DNA of 64,000 nucleotides from Bifidobacterium tibiigranuli (GCF_009371885.1 NZ_QLZA01000003.1:1-64000); one strand, 5' to 3'; positions 16,268 to 25,778 are shown, counted from the first letter of the stretch. Program-made: numbers and translations. The notes: a model not told the origin generated them from the letters alone.

Positions 16268-16322
16268 AAACCGCCTGCCACTTCCCGGTTCGGCAACGAT
16301 GCCGGGAAACGACAGGCGGTTT
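16268..16322 (-). terminator. Terminator of the fucP gene
   Basis: Outer stem AAACCGCCTG / CAGGCGGTTT encloses an inner stem CCCGG / CCGGG. On the minus strand TTTTGC follows. 84 bases past the fucP stop. Confidence 0.7.
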
Positions 16323-16335
16323 GCAGCCGCTGCGG

Positions 16336-16386
16336 CAGATATCTACGACAATATCTATGTCAGATACCTATGTCAGATATCTGCTG
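16336..16386. repeat. Four tandem copies of a 13-bp AT-rich unit
   Basis: Units close to CAGATATCTATGT at 16336, 16349, 16361 and 16374. The outer copies also make an inverted repeat (GGCAGATATC ... GATATCTGCTGC). It lies between the fucP stop codon and its terminator. Confidence 0.75.
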
Positions 16387-16406
16387 CAGCCATCAGATGG
16401 TCGCAA

Positions 16407-17756
16407 TCAGGCCGTCTGACCTTGCAGCGCCAAATCGCGCTTCTGCTTCGGGGTGAGCTTGTCATGGCGCATCTCGAAGAGGAAGTAGATCGCCACGATA
16501 AGCAGCTCGATGGCCGGCAGGATGAAGGAGACCTTCATGCCAGCGGCATCCGAGAGCGCGCCCTGAGCGGCGGGCAGCACCGCGCCACCGACGATGGCCA
16601 TCACGATGATGGCGCCGGCGGTCTCGGTGTAGCGACGATCCTCGACGGTCTCCAGGGTCCTGGAGTAGATGGTCGGCCAGCCAGGTCCGAGGAAGAGGCT
16701 GACGCCGGCGGCCATCCATACGGCGACGACGCTGTGGATGGTAACGGTGCCGAGCAGCATCAGGGTGCCGAGAATCATATACACGGACAGCACGCGGGTC
16801 TCACGGAACTTCGTGAGCAGCCAGCTCGCCAGGAAACGACCGACGAGGAAGAAGCCGTAGCTCCACAGCATGAAGTCGGCCGCGTCACGCTCGGTGAAGT
16901 GCGGGAACATGTTGAGGGCGAGACGCATGGTGAAGGACCAGATGCCGGTCTGCGCGCCGATGTAGATGAACTGGGTGGCAACGCCCCCCCAGTAGCGGCG
17001 GTTGTGCAGCAGATGGGTGATGGTCTCGCCAAAGCCGGCATGCGCATCGGCACCCTCGGCGGTCTTCGGGCGGCCGGAGGGGAACTTCGTGACGGCGAAG
17101 GCCAGAATGAGGACGATGAGCACGATCAGCACGTACTTGTACGGCGAAAGCGTGCGGCCCAGCTGCTCGATGCCGTAGGCGTGAGCGGCCTCAGGCGTCA
17201 TCTTGGCCATTTCGGTCTTGAGGTTCGAGTCCTGGAAGATCAGGTACTTGCCCAGCAGGATGCCGATAATCAGGCCGACCGCGTTCATCACCTGCGCGAT
17301 GTTCAGTCGGACGGTCGCCAGTCGGCGCGGTCCCAGCAGCGTCGCATAGGTGTCGCCGGAGGTCTCCAGGAAGCTCAGGCCGATGGCCTCAACGAAGATG
17401 GCGAACAGGAACGGCGCGTACGTCGCCATACGGGACGCGGGGAAGAAGATGAAGCATCCTGCGGCGAAGCAGGCCAGGCCGGCGATGATGCCCATCTTGT
17501 AGCTGGACTTCTTGATGAACAGCGAGGCGGGGATGGCGATGATGAAGTAGCCGCCGTAGAAGGCGCTTTGCACGAAGGCGGTCGCCAGATCGCTCAGGTT
17601 GAACACGACCTTGAACTGCGTGATCAGAATGTCGTTGAGGCTCGATGCGATCGCCCACATGGCGAACAGGATGGACACCAGCACGAATTGCAGGACCGGG
17701 GTGCGGTCGAGATATCCGTCTGGCTGCTCCTTCCACGAGACTGATTTTGCTGCCAT
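16407..17756 (-). CDS. fucP: L-fucose:H+ symporter (FucP, MFS)
   Basis: 449 residues with about 12 membrane segments. Family markers of FucP are present: SSLNDILITQFK with D42 and FLETSGDTYATLLGP with E131, which line up with the proton/substrate carboxylates D46 and E135 of E. coli FucP. Imports L-fucose (or a related 6-deoxy sugar) with protons, as expected for a bifidobacterium using host glycans. AAGAAG lies just before the ATG. It follows the VOC gene by 261 bases that include a 14-bp palindrome, a possible repressor site. No fucose catabolic enzymes are in the window. Confidence 0.85.
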   Translation of the reverse strand: MAAKSVSWKEQPDGYLDRTPVLQFVLVSILFAMWAIASSLNDILITQFKVVFNLSDLATAFVQSAFYGGYFIIAIPASLFIKKSSYKMGIIAGLACFAAGCFIFFPASRMATYAPFLFAIFVEAIGLSFLETSGDTYATLLGPRRLATVRLNIAQVMNAVGLIIGILLGKYLIFQDSNLKTEMAKMTPEAAHAYGIEQLGRTLSPYKYVLIVLIVLILAFAVTKFPSGRPKTAEGADAHAGFGETITHLLHNRRYWGGVATQFIYIGAQTGIWSFTMRLALNMFPHFTERDAADFMLWSYGFFLVGRFLASWLLTKFRETRVLSVYMILGTLMLLGTVTIHSVVAVWMAAGVSLFLGPGWPTIYSRTLETVEDRRYTETAGAIIVMAIVGGAVLPAAQGALSDAAGMKVSFILPAIELLIVAIYFLFEMRHDKLTPKQKRDLALQGQTA

Positions 17757-17822
17757 TATTTCTTCTTCTTTCTTGACAGTTGCTTGACGATCGAACGAAG
17801 GGCGAATTCGCCCGAGGCCCGT

Positions 17823-17836
17823 CGCCTGATCAGGCG
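17823..17836. promoter_or_regulatory. 14-bp perfect palindrome upstream of fucP
   Basis: CGCCTGATCAGGCG, about 67 bases before the fucP start. Could be a sugar-responsive repressor site; the regulator is not identified. Confidence 0.35.
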
Positions 17837-18017
17837 CATGACGGCGCTAGTCCGTATTGGCGCGTCTGACCACATGGTGGGTAATGCAGTACTGGATAAC
17901 CAATGCCAGATAATTCAGGTTGCGCTGCGTCGCACAGCCCGTACAGCTTTCTTGCCGCCGGTCGCTTTTGGCGAAGGCGGACGAAGGTTCAACATACGCA
18001 AGCTCAAGCCCGCCCGA

Positions 18018-18422
18018 TTACAGAATCTGGCAGAACTCGATGGTTTCGTGGTTCGGGCCGAGGACATTGAAGTAGCGGATGCCCTTCTGCCAGAACGTCG
18101 GAATGTACTGGACCGAGCCTTCGACAAAGTCCAGGTTCAGCTTCTGCGCCTCTTCGAAAGCCTTGTCGATGTCGGTCACGTCAAGTGCGAAATGATTGAT
18201 GGCTCCGGTCACGCCGGCCGCCTCGTCAACAGTCCACACCTCAAGCGTCAGATTAGCCAGGCGCAGGAATGCGCAGGTGCTCTCGCCGTTGGGATACTTG
18301 CCCGCGACTTCGAAGCCGAGCTTGTCGTAGTAGTCGATGGTCTTTTGCAGATCAGTCGTAGGAATGCCGACGTGCTGAACCCCATTGAGATACGTCGTGA
18401 TATTCGTCATAAGTAGCTTCAT
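18018..18422 (-). CDS. VOC-family (glyoxalase/dioxygenase fold) protein
   Basis: About 134 residues from ATG 18422; ATG 18410 (MTNITTYLNG) is equally possible. The VOC fold is visible as two beta-alpha repeats with metal-ligand positions: H in GVQHVGIP, E in LTLEVW, H in INHFALDV and E in NHETIEFCQ. Such proteins act on methylglyoxal adducts or aldehydes, or as epimerases. Lactaldehyde from fucose breakdown is a conceivable substrate, given the fucP gene next to it, but this is speculation. Preceded by the divergently unrelated hydrolase gene on the same strand, 209 bases away. Confidence 0.8.
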   Translation of the reverse strand: MKLLMTNITTYLNGVQHVGIPTTDLQKTIDYYDKLGFEVAGKYPNGESTCAFLRLANLTLEVWTVDEAAGVTGAINHFALDVTDIDKAFEEAQKLNLDFVEGSVQYIPTFWQKGIRYFNVLGPNHETIEFCQIL

Positions 18423-18631
18423 CGCCCCTTTTGCATTGCACATCCGGCTCACGACTGTCTGGCGTGAACCTTACAGCATCACTGTAATACGAATCACATA
18501 TTTTGCAAACAAGAGTGTCGGCGCCCGGCGTCAGCCACGTCCCCGACGCCGTCTTCGCCGAGCGCCGCTGCTCAGCTGTTGCGCGGCTTGCAATACCGTA
18601 AATAAAGCCTGCTGGGAAACCTGCCGCGAGC

Positions 18632-19297
18632 CTACAACGCGGCGGCATAGCGCGCGAGCGCGGCCACGGTGCCGGAGAGATATTCGAGCGAACGCTGCCA
18701 GTCGCCGGGCACCTCGATGGAATGATTCGCGCCGGGGAATTCATGGACATCCTCGCTGAGCGCATGGGCGCGGTCCGCATCGTAATACGGGTCGGCACTT
18801 CCCGCGCAGATAAGCGGCTTGCGCGCTGTCTCGACCCCTGCCCCTGCGTCCTCTTCCCGGCTCGGCACGGCGATGCGCTGGCCGCTGGAGTCGAAGGGCG
18901 CCGGATTGAGCACCGGCGTGAACAGCGCCATAGGGATGCCAAGCTTGCGGGCGTGGCCGTACGCCAGCGTGGTGAGCGATTTGCCGATGAGCAGCATGCG
19001 CGGCTGCGGCAATCCGGCGTCGGCGGCCTGTGCCTGTGCCGCAGCATGCCATTCGTCGATGGCGGTTTCGATGACCGGCGTCACCTCGGAGAGATCGTCC
19101 TTGGTGTTGTGCACATTAAGCAGGTCGACATGCCAGCCGGTCTGCGCCAGCATTTGCGCGGACCAGTACAGCAGCGGCCGGTCGCAGGTGTACCCGGTTC
19201 CCGGCATCACCAGCGCGTAGCCGTGCGGCGCGCTGCCGTCCACGGCATGGTTGTGCTTCCACGGCTTGATGGCGTATTCGACGCTTCCCAATGACAC
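18632..19297 (-). CDS. Alpha/beta hydrolase
   Basis: 221 residues from GTG 19297, with GGGAGG close upstream. A serine-hydrolase pattern is visible: nucleophile elbow LLIGKSLTTLAYG, aspartate in CAGSADPYYDAD, and histidine in PGANHSIEVPG. Probably a small carboxylesterase or lipase-like enzyme; the substrate is unknown. Stands alone between the VOC gene and the purine permease. Confidence 0.8.
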   Translation of the reverse strand: MSLGSVEYAIKPWKHNHAVDGSAPHGYALVMPGTGYTCDRPLLYWSAQMLAQTGWHVDLLNVHNTKDDLSEVTPVIETAIDEWHAAAQAQAADAGLPQPRMLLIGKSLTTLAYGHARKLGIPMALFTPVLNPAPFDSSGQRIAVPSREEDAGAGVETARKPLICAGSADPYYDADRAHALSEDVHEFPGANHSIEVPGDWQRSLEYLSGTVAALARYAAAL

Positions 19298-19550
19298 ATT
19301 CCCTCCCGGATGTCTTGGCGGATGCGGCAGATTGCAACCGTTGCGAATCTGCACATTGCAGTCTCATATAGTCGTATATATTGCGTATATTGCGGTTGCG
19401 TGGCTTCACAGCCTGTCTTCACGGCCGAGTCACCAGCTTAATTGCGCGCAGTGACCGAATGCAAGCAGCGCCTATTCCCACACCTGTGCCTATGAGCTAT
19501 GCCTATGAAATACGTATGCGTATGCCCGCGGAACGGAAATGCCTATAGCA

Positions 19551-19597
19551 ATGCGTATCGGGCCTCCCCGAACACGTCGAAGAGGCCCGATACGCAT
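19551..19597 (-). terminator. Terminator of the NCS2 permease gene
   Basis: Perfect 16-bp stem ATGCGTATCGGGCCTC / GAGGCCCGATACGCAT with a 15-base loop, 14 bases past the stop codon. No T-run. Confidence 0.65.
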
Positions 19598-19610
19598 AGC
19601 ATGCAGGCGA

Positions 19611-20969
19611 TCAGGCCAGAATGGCCATGGTCACGAAGTCGAGGATGAACAGGGCCGAGACGATCCAGATGATCGGGTGGACCTCCTTGGCCTTCTTCTT
19701 GCAGGTCATCACGAGGCAGTACATGATGAAACCGCCGGCGATGCCGTAGGAGATGGAATAGGAGTACGCCATGAACACGGCCGCGAAGAAGGCGGGAACC
19801 GCTTCGGAGAGCTCGTCCCACTTGACGTCCTTGAGGCTGGCCGCCATCATGCAGCCGACCACGACGAGCACGCCTGCGGTGGCCGCCGCAGGAATCGCGG
19901 AGACGACCGGAGCGAGGAAGATGGAGAGCACGAAGCAGGCAGCGACCACCACGGAGGTCAGGCCGGTGCGACCGCCAGCGCCGATGCCCGCAGCGGACTC
20001 GACGTAGGTCGTGGTGTTCGAAGTGCCGAAGATCGCGCCGATCGAAGTGGCGATGGAGTCGGAGAAGAGCGCCTTGTCCATCTTGGAACTGAAGCCGGAG
20101 CCGTTCTCCAGGGCCTTCTCGTCTTCCTCGGAGAAGATGCCGGTGCGACGGCCGGTGCCAATGAAGGTGCCGATGGTGTCGAAGGTATCGGACATCGAGA
20201 ACGCGAAGATGGTCACGATGACGAGCGGCAGCCTGGCCGGGTTGGAGAACAGCGCGGGGAAGCCCTGCTCGGTGAAGATCGCGCCGAGGGTCGTCGGCAG
20301 CTCGGAGAAGGTCTGGCCCAGGGAATGGGAGGCACCGAAGTTGGTCACGCCGAGCGGAATGCCGATGATGGCCGTCACCGCGATGGTGATGAGCATCGCG
20401 CCCTTGACGTTGAGCACATTGAGCACGATGGCGAGAATCAGGCCGATGAGGAACACCCACAGCACGGGCTGGTTGAGCGTGGAAAGCGCGGGGACGCCGG
20501 CCTTGAAGTTGAGGAAGCCGACATTGAGCATGCCGACGTAGGCGATGAACAGGCCGATGCCGCCGCCGATCGCCTGCTGCAGCGATTCGGGGATGGCCTC
20601 GATGACCATCTTTCGGATTTTGGTGACGGTGATGATGATGTTGATGATGCCGCACAGGAACACCATGCACATGGTCTCCTGCCAGGTGAACTTCAGGCCG
20701 AGGCAGACCGTGTAGGTGAAGAAGGCGTTGAGGCCCATGCCTGCGGCCTGGGCGTAAGGCACATTGGCGAACAGGCCCATGACGAGCGTGCCGATGACCG
20801 CAGCGATGATGGTCGCCAGGAACACGCCGCCCCACGGCATGCCCGTTTTGCTCAGGATCTGCGGGTTGACGATGATGATGTAGGACATCGCGAAGAACGT
20901 GGTCAGGCCGGCCATGATCTCAGTGGAGACCGTGGTGCCGTTCTCCTTCAGATGGAAGAAATGTTCCAT
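19611..20969 (-). CDS. NCS2-family purine permease (AzgA/PbuG type)
   Basis: 452 residues with about 13 membrane segments. The AzgA-like markers are visible: an N-terminal TEIMAGLTTFFAMSYIIIVN, AAGMGLNAFFTY, SDTFDTIGTFIGTG and the SIGAIFGTSNTTTYVESAAG segment. This group imports hypoxanthine, guanine or adenine with protons. The 5' region (20970-21146) has a hairpin GTCCGC/GCGGAC but no recognisable purine riboswitch. Confidence 0.88.
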   Translation of the reverse strand: MEHFFHLKENGTTVSTEIMAGLTTFFAMSYIIIVNPQILSKTGMPWGGVFLATIIAAVIGTLVMGLFANVPYAQAAGMGLNAFFTYTVCLGLKFTWQETMCMVFLCGIINIIITVTKIRKMVIEAIPESLQQAIGGGIGLFIAYVGMLNVGFLNFKAGVPALSTLNQPVLWVFLIGLILAIVLNVLNVKGAMLITIAVTAIIGIPLGVTNFGASHSLGQTFSELPTTLGAIFTEQGFPALFSNPARLPLVIVTIFAFSMSDTFDTIGTFIGTGRRTGIFSEEDEKALENGSGFSSKMDKALFSDSIATSIGAIFGTSNTTTYVESAAGIGAGGRTGLTSVVVAACFVLSIFLAPVVSAIPAAATAGVLVVVGCMMAASLKDVKWDELSEAVPAFFAAVFMAYSYSISYGIAGGFIMYCLVMTCKKKAKEVHPIIWIVSALFILDFVTMAILA

Positions 20970-21146
20970 TACTGCTTTCTGCTCCTTGGTTTGCGCACGG
21001 GCTGAACCGTGCCGAGGTTACTGCGACTCGTCCGCCGGATGCGGACAGAGAGACCATACCACCCACAGCAGTCAGGCATATTACATGCGGATTCCAGAGT
21101 TCTTTCATAGAGTGCGTGTATGCAGCTTACGCAGGCAGTTGCAGAC

Positions 21147-21206
21147 AACGCAAAGGGCGGGACGAACGGATGCTGCAATAGCATCGTTCGCCCCGCCCTT
21201 CGCGTT
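21147..21206. terminator. Long hairpin between the pst operon and the purine permease
   Basis: About 27 base pairs including two G-U pairs and one bulge, loop GCAAT. It lies about 200 bases past pstB. It probably ends read-through from the pst operon, but may also act in the other direction. Confidence 0.6.
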
Positions 21207-21270
21207 GCCTAGCAGGCTTGCTCGATCAGCGGACGCCGCTTACGCGGCGACAGACAGAACACAGCGACGC

Positions 21271-21382
21271 GCGCTCGTACATCGCGCCCGGCTACGAGCA
21301 GTCTGCAAGACATAGATACGGACGCCACCTGCGGCGGCGACTGTACCCTGCGCGGGCGCTCGTACATCGCGCCCGGCTACGA
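21271..21382. repeat. Two identical 27-bp direct repeats
   Basis: GCGCTCGTACATCGCGCCCG followed by GCTACGA occurs at 21271-21297 and again at 21356-21382, 85 bases start to start. The second copy abuts the hairpin at the pstB stop. The 433-base gap 20970-21402 holds no gene that I can support. Confidence 0.85.
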
Positions 21383-21402
21383 ATAGCCCACAGGGCTATT
21401 CG
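21380..21402 (-). terminator. Short hairpin at the pstB stop
   Basis: CGAATAGCCC / GGGCTATTCG with loop ACA ends directly at the pstB stop codon. No T-run. Confidence 0.5.
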
Positions 21403-22182
21403 TCACCCAAATCGTCCGGAGATGTAGCGCTCGGCCTCTTCGTTCTGCGGGTTGTTGAACATCGTGTTCGTATCCGAGAAGTAGGTCAGGTGCCCGGGCT
21501 CACCTACGGCCTTGAGGTTGAAGAAAGCCGTGTAGTCCGCGATGCGGGCGGCCTGCTGCATGTTGTGGGTCACGATCACGATCGTGTAGTCGTTCTTGAG
21601 CTCGTTGATCAAGTCCTCCACGGCCAGCGTCGAAATCGGGTCGAGCGCCGAGCAGGGTTCGTCCATGAGCAGCACCTGCGGGTGGACGGCCACGGCGCGT
21701 GCGATGCACAGACGCTGCTGCTGGCCACCGGAAAGGCCGATGCCGGGATTGTCGAGGCGATCCTTGACCTCGTTCCACAGGTTCGCGCCGCGCAGCGCCC
21801 ACTCGACCAGCTCGTCAGCGTCCGACTTGTTGATCTTGCGGTTGTTGAGCCTGACCCCAGCCAGCACATTCTCGCGAATGGACATGGTCGGGAAGGGGTT
21901 CGCGCGCTGGAAGACCATGCCGACGTCGCGGCGAACCTCGACCGGATCGATGTCCTTGGCGTACAGATTGCGGCCTTCGAGCTTCACTTCGCCCTTGACA
22001 TGCGCGCCCGGGATGATCTCGTGCATGCGGTCGAGCGTGCGCAGCACCGTCGACTTGCCGCAGCCGGAGGGTCCGATGAACGCGGTGACCTTGTTGGGCT
22101 GGATCGCGATATTGACATCTTCGACGGCCAGGAAGTCGCCGTAGTAGATGTTGAGATGATTGACATCAATGCGTTGTCCCAT
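21403..22182 (-). CDS. pstB: Phosphate ABC transporter ATP-binding protein
   Basis: 259 residues. Walker [10 protein letters not shown], signature [14 protein letters not shown], Walker [14 protein letters not shown] and H-loop THNMQQA are all present, and the NPFPTMS segment is typical of PstB. Supplies energy for high-affinity phosphate uptake by PstSCAB. Last gene of the pst operon; 109 bases separate it from pstA. Expected to be induced in phosphate limitation through RegX3. Confidence 0.97.
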   Translation of the reverse strand: MGQRIDVNHLNIYYGDFLAVEDVNIAIQPNKVTAFIGPSGCGKSTVLRTLDRMHEIIPGAHVKGEVKLEGRNLYAKDIDPVEVRRDVGMVFQRANPFPTMSIRENVLAGVRLNNRKINKSDADELVEWALRGANLWNEVKDRLDNPGIGLSGGQQQRLCIARAVAVHPQVLLMDEPCSALDPISTLAVEDLINELKNDYTIVIVTHNMQQAARIADYTAFFNLKAVGEPGHLTYFSDTNTMFNNPQNEEAERYISGRFG

Positions 22183-22291
22183 AATATTCCTTTTCGTATT
22201 TATCGCAGTCGACTCGCCGCTGCGGCATCTGGATGAACCGTGCGCGGCGCGAAGCCGACGCCTGCTGCGCCTTGTTCTCGCAGCATGGGCA

Positions 22292-23299
22292 TCACCGTTC
22301 GGTCTTCACGGCGAAGACCTTGGCGACCAGGCGGCCCAGCAGGTTCAGCAGCAGCACGATGACGATCAGCGTCAGCGCACCGGCCCATGCACGTTCCATG
22401 GGGATGGTGGTGACGCAGTTCGCGTTAGCAGATGCCGGGCAGGTGACCGTAAGCTTGCTGTATTCCTGATAGACGTACACCGGAAGCGTCGTCATCTGGC
22501 CGGAGAAGAGGTTGAGGTTCGTCGACGAGATGTAGCCGGCGGTCATCAGCAGCGGCGCGGTCTCGCCAATCACGCGGGCGATGGCCAGAATCACGCCGGA
22601 CACGATGCCCGGAAGCGCGGTGCGCAGCACGATCTTGGTTATCGTGCGCTGCTTGGTGACGCCAAGCGCATACGCCGCCTCGCGCAAATCAGCAGGAACG
22701 ACCTTGAGCATCTCCTCGCTCGATTTGACGACGGTCGGGATCATGAGCAGCGACAAGGCCACCGAACCCTGGAAGCCGCTGAGCGAGCCGGGGCCGAACA
22801 CGATGGTGAACATCGAGAAGGCGAACAGGCCGGCCACGATGGACGGGATGCCGCTCATGACGTCCACCAGCAGCGCGATGGATTTCGCGAGCTTGCCGTT
22901 GTGCGCGTACTCGACCAGATAGACCGCGCACAGCAGGCCGATCGGAATCGAAATCAGCATGGCACCGAAGGTGACCAGCAGCGTGCCGATGATGGCGTGC
23001 AGGATGCCGCCGTAGCCGCCCGAAGAAGTCGGGTTGCCGCCGATCACGCCTTCCATGTTGTACGTCAGGAAGTTGATGTTGAGCCGCTTGACGCCCTTGG
23101 ATATGGCGGTCCACAGCACCGATACCAGCGGCACGAGCGCGACGACGAACGCCGCGGCGATCAGCACGCGCATGAAGAGATCCTTGCGCTTGCGTGCGGC
23201 CGTGTAGGATCGCGAGGGCTTGAACTTATCGAAGTCGATGACCGGGGCGTCGCCCTGGGGCGCGGAATCGCCCACCGGTTGCGAAGTTTGCTGTGACAT
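22292..23299 (-). CDS. pstA: Phosphate ABC transporter permease PstA
   Basis: 335 residues. A hydrophilic N-terminus of about 40 residues, then six membrane segments. The inner-membrane permease signature lies around [20 protein letters not shown] (EAA loop). It is adjacent to pstC with no gap (pstC stop then ATG 23299). A loop near the C-terminus contains two cysteines ([10 protein letters not shown]), which may be extracytoplasmic. Confidence 0.95.
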   Translation of the reverse strand: MSQQTSQPVGDSAPQGDAPVIDFDKFKPSRSYTAARKRKDLFMRVLIAAAFVVALVPLVSVLWTAISKGVKRLNINFLTYNMEGVIGGNPTSSGGYGGILHAIIGTLLVTFGAMLISIPIGLLCAVYLVEYAHNGKLAKSIALLVDVMSGIPSIVAGLFAFSMFTIVFGPGSLSGFQGSVALSLLMIPTVVKSSEEMLKVVPADLREAAYALGVTKQRTITKIVLRTALPGIVSGVILAIARVIGETAPLLMTAGYISSTNLNLFSGQMTTLPVYVYQEYSKLTVTCPASANANCVTTIPMERAWAGALTLIVIVLLLNLLGRLVAKVFAVKTER

Positions 23300-24253
23300 T
23301 TATGCAACTGCCTTTCGCGTGACGGCCCGCGCAAGCGCATTGACGGCGAAGGTGATCACGAACAGCACCAGACCGGTGCCGATCAGCGTGGAAACGCCAA
23401 GGGCGTTCGCCTCGGGGTATTGCGCGGCGATATTGGCCGCAATGGTTTGGTTCTGCGAAGCCTGGAGAATCTTGACCGAGTACTTGAGCCCCGGGGAGAG
23501 GATCATGAGCACGGCCATCGTCTCGCCAAGCGCGCGGCCCAAGCCCAGCATCGAAGCGGAGACGATGCCCGAGCGGCCGAACGGCAGCACGGCGAGCTTG
23601 ATCATCTCCCACTTCGTGGCGCCCAGAGCCAACGCGGCTTCCTGCTGCAGACGCGGGGTCTGCACGAAGATGTCGCGCGACATCGAGGTGATGATCGGCA
23701 GGATCATCACTGCAAGCACCACGGCGACCGAAGCCACGGTACGCGAAGGGTTGGCGGCAGGACCGGCGAAAATCGGAATCCAACCCAGATAGGTGGCGAC
23801 CCAGTCCCAGAAGGGATGAATCGCCGGCACCAGCACCAGGCCGCCCCACAGGCCGTAGATGACCGAGGGAATCGCGGCGAGCAGGTCCACGACGTAGTTG
23901 AGCGCCGTGGCCACGCGCTTGGGCGCGTAATGCGAGATGAACAGAGCGATGCCGACAGCGATGAAGAAGGCAATCACCAGAGCCAGCGCGGCCACGAGCA
24001 CCGTGCCGAAGACCAACGGACCGACGTACTGCCAGAAGTTGTGGGCGCCGCCGCCGGTGAAGGACTCTATGGTCGCCTTGTTCGCTCCCTGATCCCCTCC
24101 GATCAGTGGCCAGGCGCGGAAGAGCAGGAACAGCGTCACGGCGGCAAGCGCGACGAGTATCAGAATGCCACAGGCGTAGACGACGGCCTTGAAGACATTG
24201 TCGGCGATTTTTCCGTCGCCGTGCGGTTTGGCACCGCTAGTTTGCGAACTCAC
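23300..24253 (-). CDS. pstC: Phosphate ABC transporter permease PstC
   Basis: 317 residues, six membrane segments, with the EAA-loop region LQQEAALALGATKWEMIKLA. Forms the transmembrane channel with PstA. It is preceded by a 161-base gap after pstS that contains a hairpin (24296-24319), likely setting a lower level of pstCAB than pstS. Confidence 0.95.
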   Translation of the reverse strand: MSSQTSGAKPHGDGKIADNVFKAVVYACGILILVALAAVTLFLLFRAWPLIGGDQGANKATIESFTGGGAHNFWQYVGPLVFGTVLVAALALVIAFFIAVGIALFISHYAPKRVATALNYVVDLLAAIPSVIYGLWGGLVLVPAIHPFWDWVATYLGWIPIFAGPAANPSRTVASVAVVLAVMILPIITSMSRDIFVQTPRLQQEAALALGATKWEMIKLAVLPFGRSGIVSASMLGLGRALGETMAVLMILSPGLKYSVKILQASQNQTIAANIAAQYPEANALGVSTLIGTGLVLFVITFAVNALARAVTRKAVA

Positions 24254-24295
24254 CAGTTCTCCTCATTTCTCGCATCGCCATGCGCACCCGCCGAA

Positions 24296-24319
24296 GGTGC
24301 AGCAGCGAAGTGCTGCACC
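24296..24319 (-). promoter_or_regulatory. Hairpin between pstS and pstC
   Basis: GGTGCAGCA / TGCTGCACC with loop GCGAAG. No T-run. Probably an mRNA stabiliser or partial attenuator separating the abundant binding protein from the permeases. Confidence 0.5.
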
Positions 24320-24414
24320 CGGCACGGTTCACGTCTCGCTGTTGCGAATCAGACGTGTCGCGTGCCATCGACGAATGCGCGGTGATGACGATCATCGGGA
24401 CTTAAAGCCCGTGC

Positions 24415-25542
24415 TTACTTGGTGGCGATGGCGTCGATGGAGGTGGTGACCTTCTGACGCAGGGAGTCGCTCATCGGGGCCGAGCCGGCGTTGTCAGCGG
24501 CGACCTTCTGGCCTTCCGCGCTCACGATGTAGGAGAACCAGGACTTGACGAACTTGGCCGTGTTGGCGTCCTTGTAAGCCGGGCAGGCGATGCCGTAGGA
24601 GACCAGGACGACCGGGTAGGCGCCGGCTGCGGTGGTGGCGTGATCCACTGCGACGACCACGCGGTTCTTCTCCGTGGCGGTCTTGTCGAGCGGCGAGGCG
24701 TCGACGACCTTCGCTGCGGCCTCGGCCGAGTACGGCACATAGGCGTCGCCGACCTTGACGGCTGCCGTGCCCAGATCGCCAGCCTTGGAGGCATCGGCGT
24801 ATCCGATGGTGCCGTCAGCCTGCGAAACGGTGTTGACCACGCCATCGGTGCCCTTGGCGCCCTGGCCGACTTGGTTCGGCCAGTTCTCGCCGACCTCGTA
24901 GCTCCAGTCGCTGCCAGCAACGTCCTTGACGTAGCTCAGGAAGTTCTTGGTGGTGCCGGACTTGTCGGAGCGGTGCACGACCGTGATCGGCGTGCTGGGC
25001 AGTTCCACCTTCGGGTTGCTGCTCTTGATGGCCGGGTCGTTCCAGGTGGTAATCTTGCCGTCGAAGATCTTCGCGATCGTCGGGCCGTCAAGATTCAGGT
25101 GCTTGCCCTTGCCGGAGATGCTCTTGAGGTTGAACACGATGGCGATCGGGGAGATGTAGACCGGGATGTCGAAGGCGGTGCCCGAGGCGCATACGCTCGA
25201 GGACTGCTTGACTTCGTCCGCGCTCAACGCGGCATCCGAGCCGGCCCAAGCCGTGGCACCGGTCAGGAAGGTGGTGACGCCTGCACCGGAACCGGTGGGG
25301 TTGTAGGAGATCTTGGCGTCAGGGTTCTTCCCCTGATAGCTGGCGATCCACGCCTCGACGGCAGCCTGCTGCGCGGAGGAGCCCGCGCCCGAGAACTGCC
25401 CGGAGATCTTGGCTGTGGATTCGCTGGACGCGCTTCCGGAGTCGCTGGTGGTGGCGGTGTTGTTGCCACAGGCCGCGAGCGCGGCCATCATAGTCAGGCC
25501 GCATCCTACGGCGAGGACACGAGTCAGTGCATTCTTGCGCAT
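24415..25542 (-). CDS. pstS: Phosphate-binding lipoprotein PstS
   Basis: 375 residues from ATG 25542 (GAGGG upstream). Signal peptide with lipobox LAAC, so C25 is the lipidated residue, followed by an Asn/Ser/Thr linker. The phosphate-binding protein signature is present: GAGSSAQQAAVEAWI, NPTGSGAGVTTFLTGATAWA, SDAALSADE, and SDKSGTTKNFLSYV. Extracytoplasmic, delivers phosphate to PstCA. A PHO-box-like repeat lies 138 bases upstream. Confidence 0.97.
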   Translation of the reverse strand: MRKNALTRVLAVGCGLTMMAALAACGNNTATTSDSGSASSESTAKISGQFSGAGSSAQQAAVEAWIASYQGKNPDAKISYNPTGSGAGVTTFLTGATAWAGSDAALSADEVKQSSSVCASGTAFDIPVYISPIAIVFNLKSISGKGKHLNLDGPTIAKIFDGKITTWNDPAIKSSNPKVELPSTPITVVHRSDKSGTTKNFLSYVKDVAGSDWSYEVGENWPNQVGQGAKGTDGVVNTVSQADGTIGYADASKAGDLGTAAVKVGDAYVPYSAEAAAKVVDASPLDKTATEKNRVVVAVDHATTAAGAYPVVLVSYGIACPAYKDANTAKFVKSWFSYIVSAEGQKVAADNAGSAPMSDSLRQKVTTSIDAIATK

Positions 25543-25641
25543 TTCTTTTCCCTCATCAACCGGCGGCATATGCCGCCAACGTGTGCGAATCGCCTTCGTG
25601 TTGCCACGTCGTCATCCGACTCACACGGTGTTTTCATGACA

Positions 25642-25701
25642 TATCTAGCGTAAAACGCTTCATGCGGGGCCGTGGCCGAACTAGGTGAACGGGAGATGAA
25701 C
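25642..25701 (-). promoter_or_regulatory. PHO-box-like direct repeat and -10 box before pstS
   Basis: On the minus strand GTTCATCTCCC (25701-25691) and GTTCACCTAGT (25690-25680) are two adjacent 11-base repeats, the arrangement of actinobacterial PHO boxes bound by PhoP/RegX3-type regulators. A -10 like TAGATA (25647-25642) follows at the right distance. Seen in sequence; binding is inferred. Confidence 0.7.
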
Positions 25702-25778
25702 ATTTGGGAATTGAGTGCAGGGGCTGGGTGTGAGAGGGCGCGGAGGGATGGGATCAGAGGGATGGATGGTTCAGCGTT

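Noticed and set aside
16053..17744. 563-codon open frame antisense to fucP
   Set aside because: Composition (His/Asp/Gln/Arg-rich) is typical of an antisense shadow; the fucP reading has membrane segments and family motifs.
19539..21005. 488-codon open frame antisense to the NCS2 permease
   Set aside because: Same reason: a charged shadow of a membrane-protein gene.
20970..21146. Possible purine riboswitch before the NCS2 permease
   Set aside because: A GTCCGC/GCGGAC hairpin is present, but the conserved core loops of purine riboswitches were not seen.
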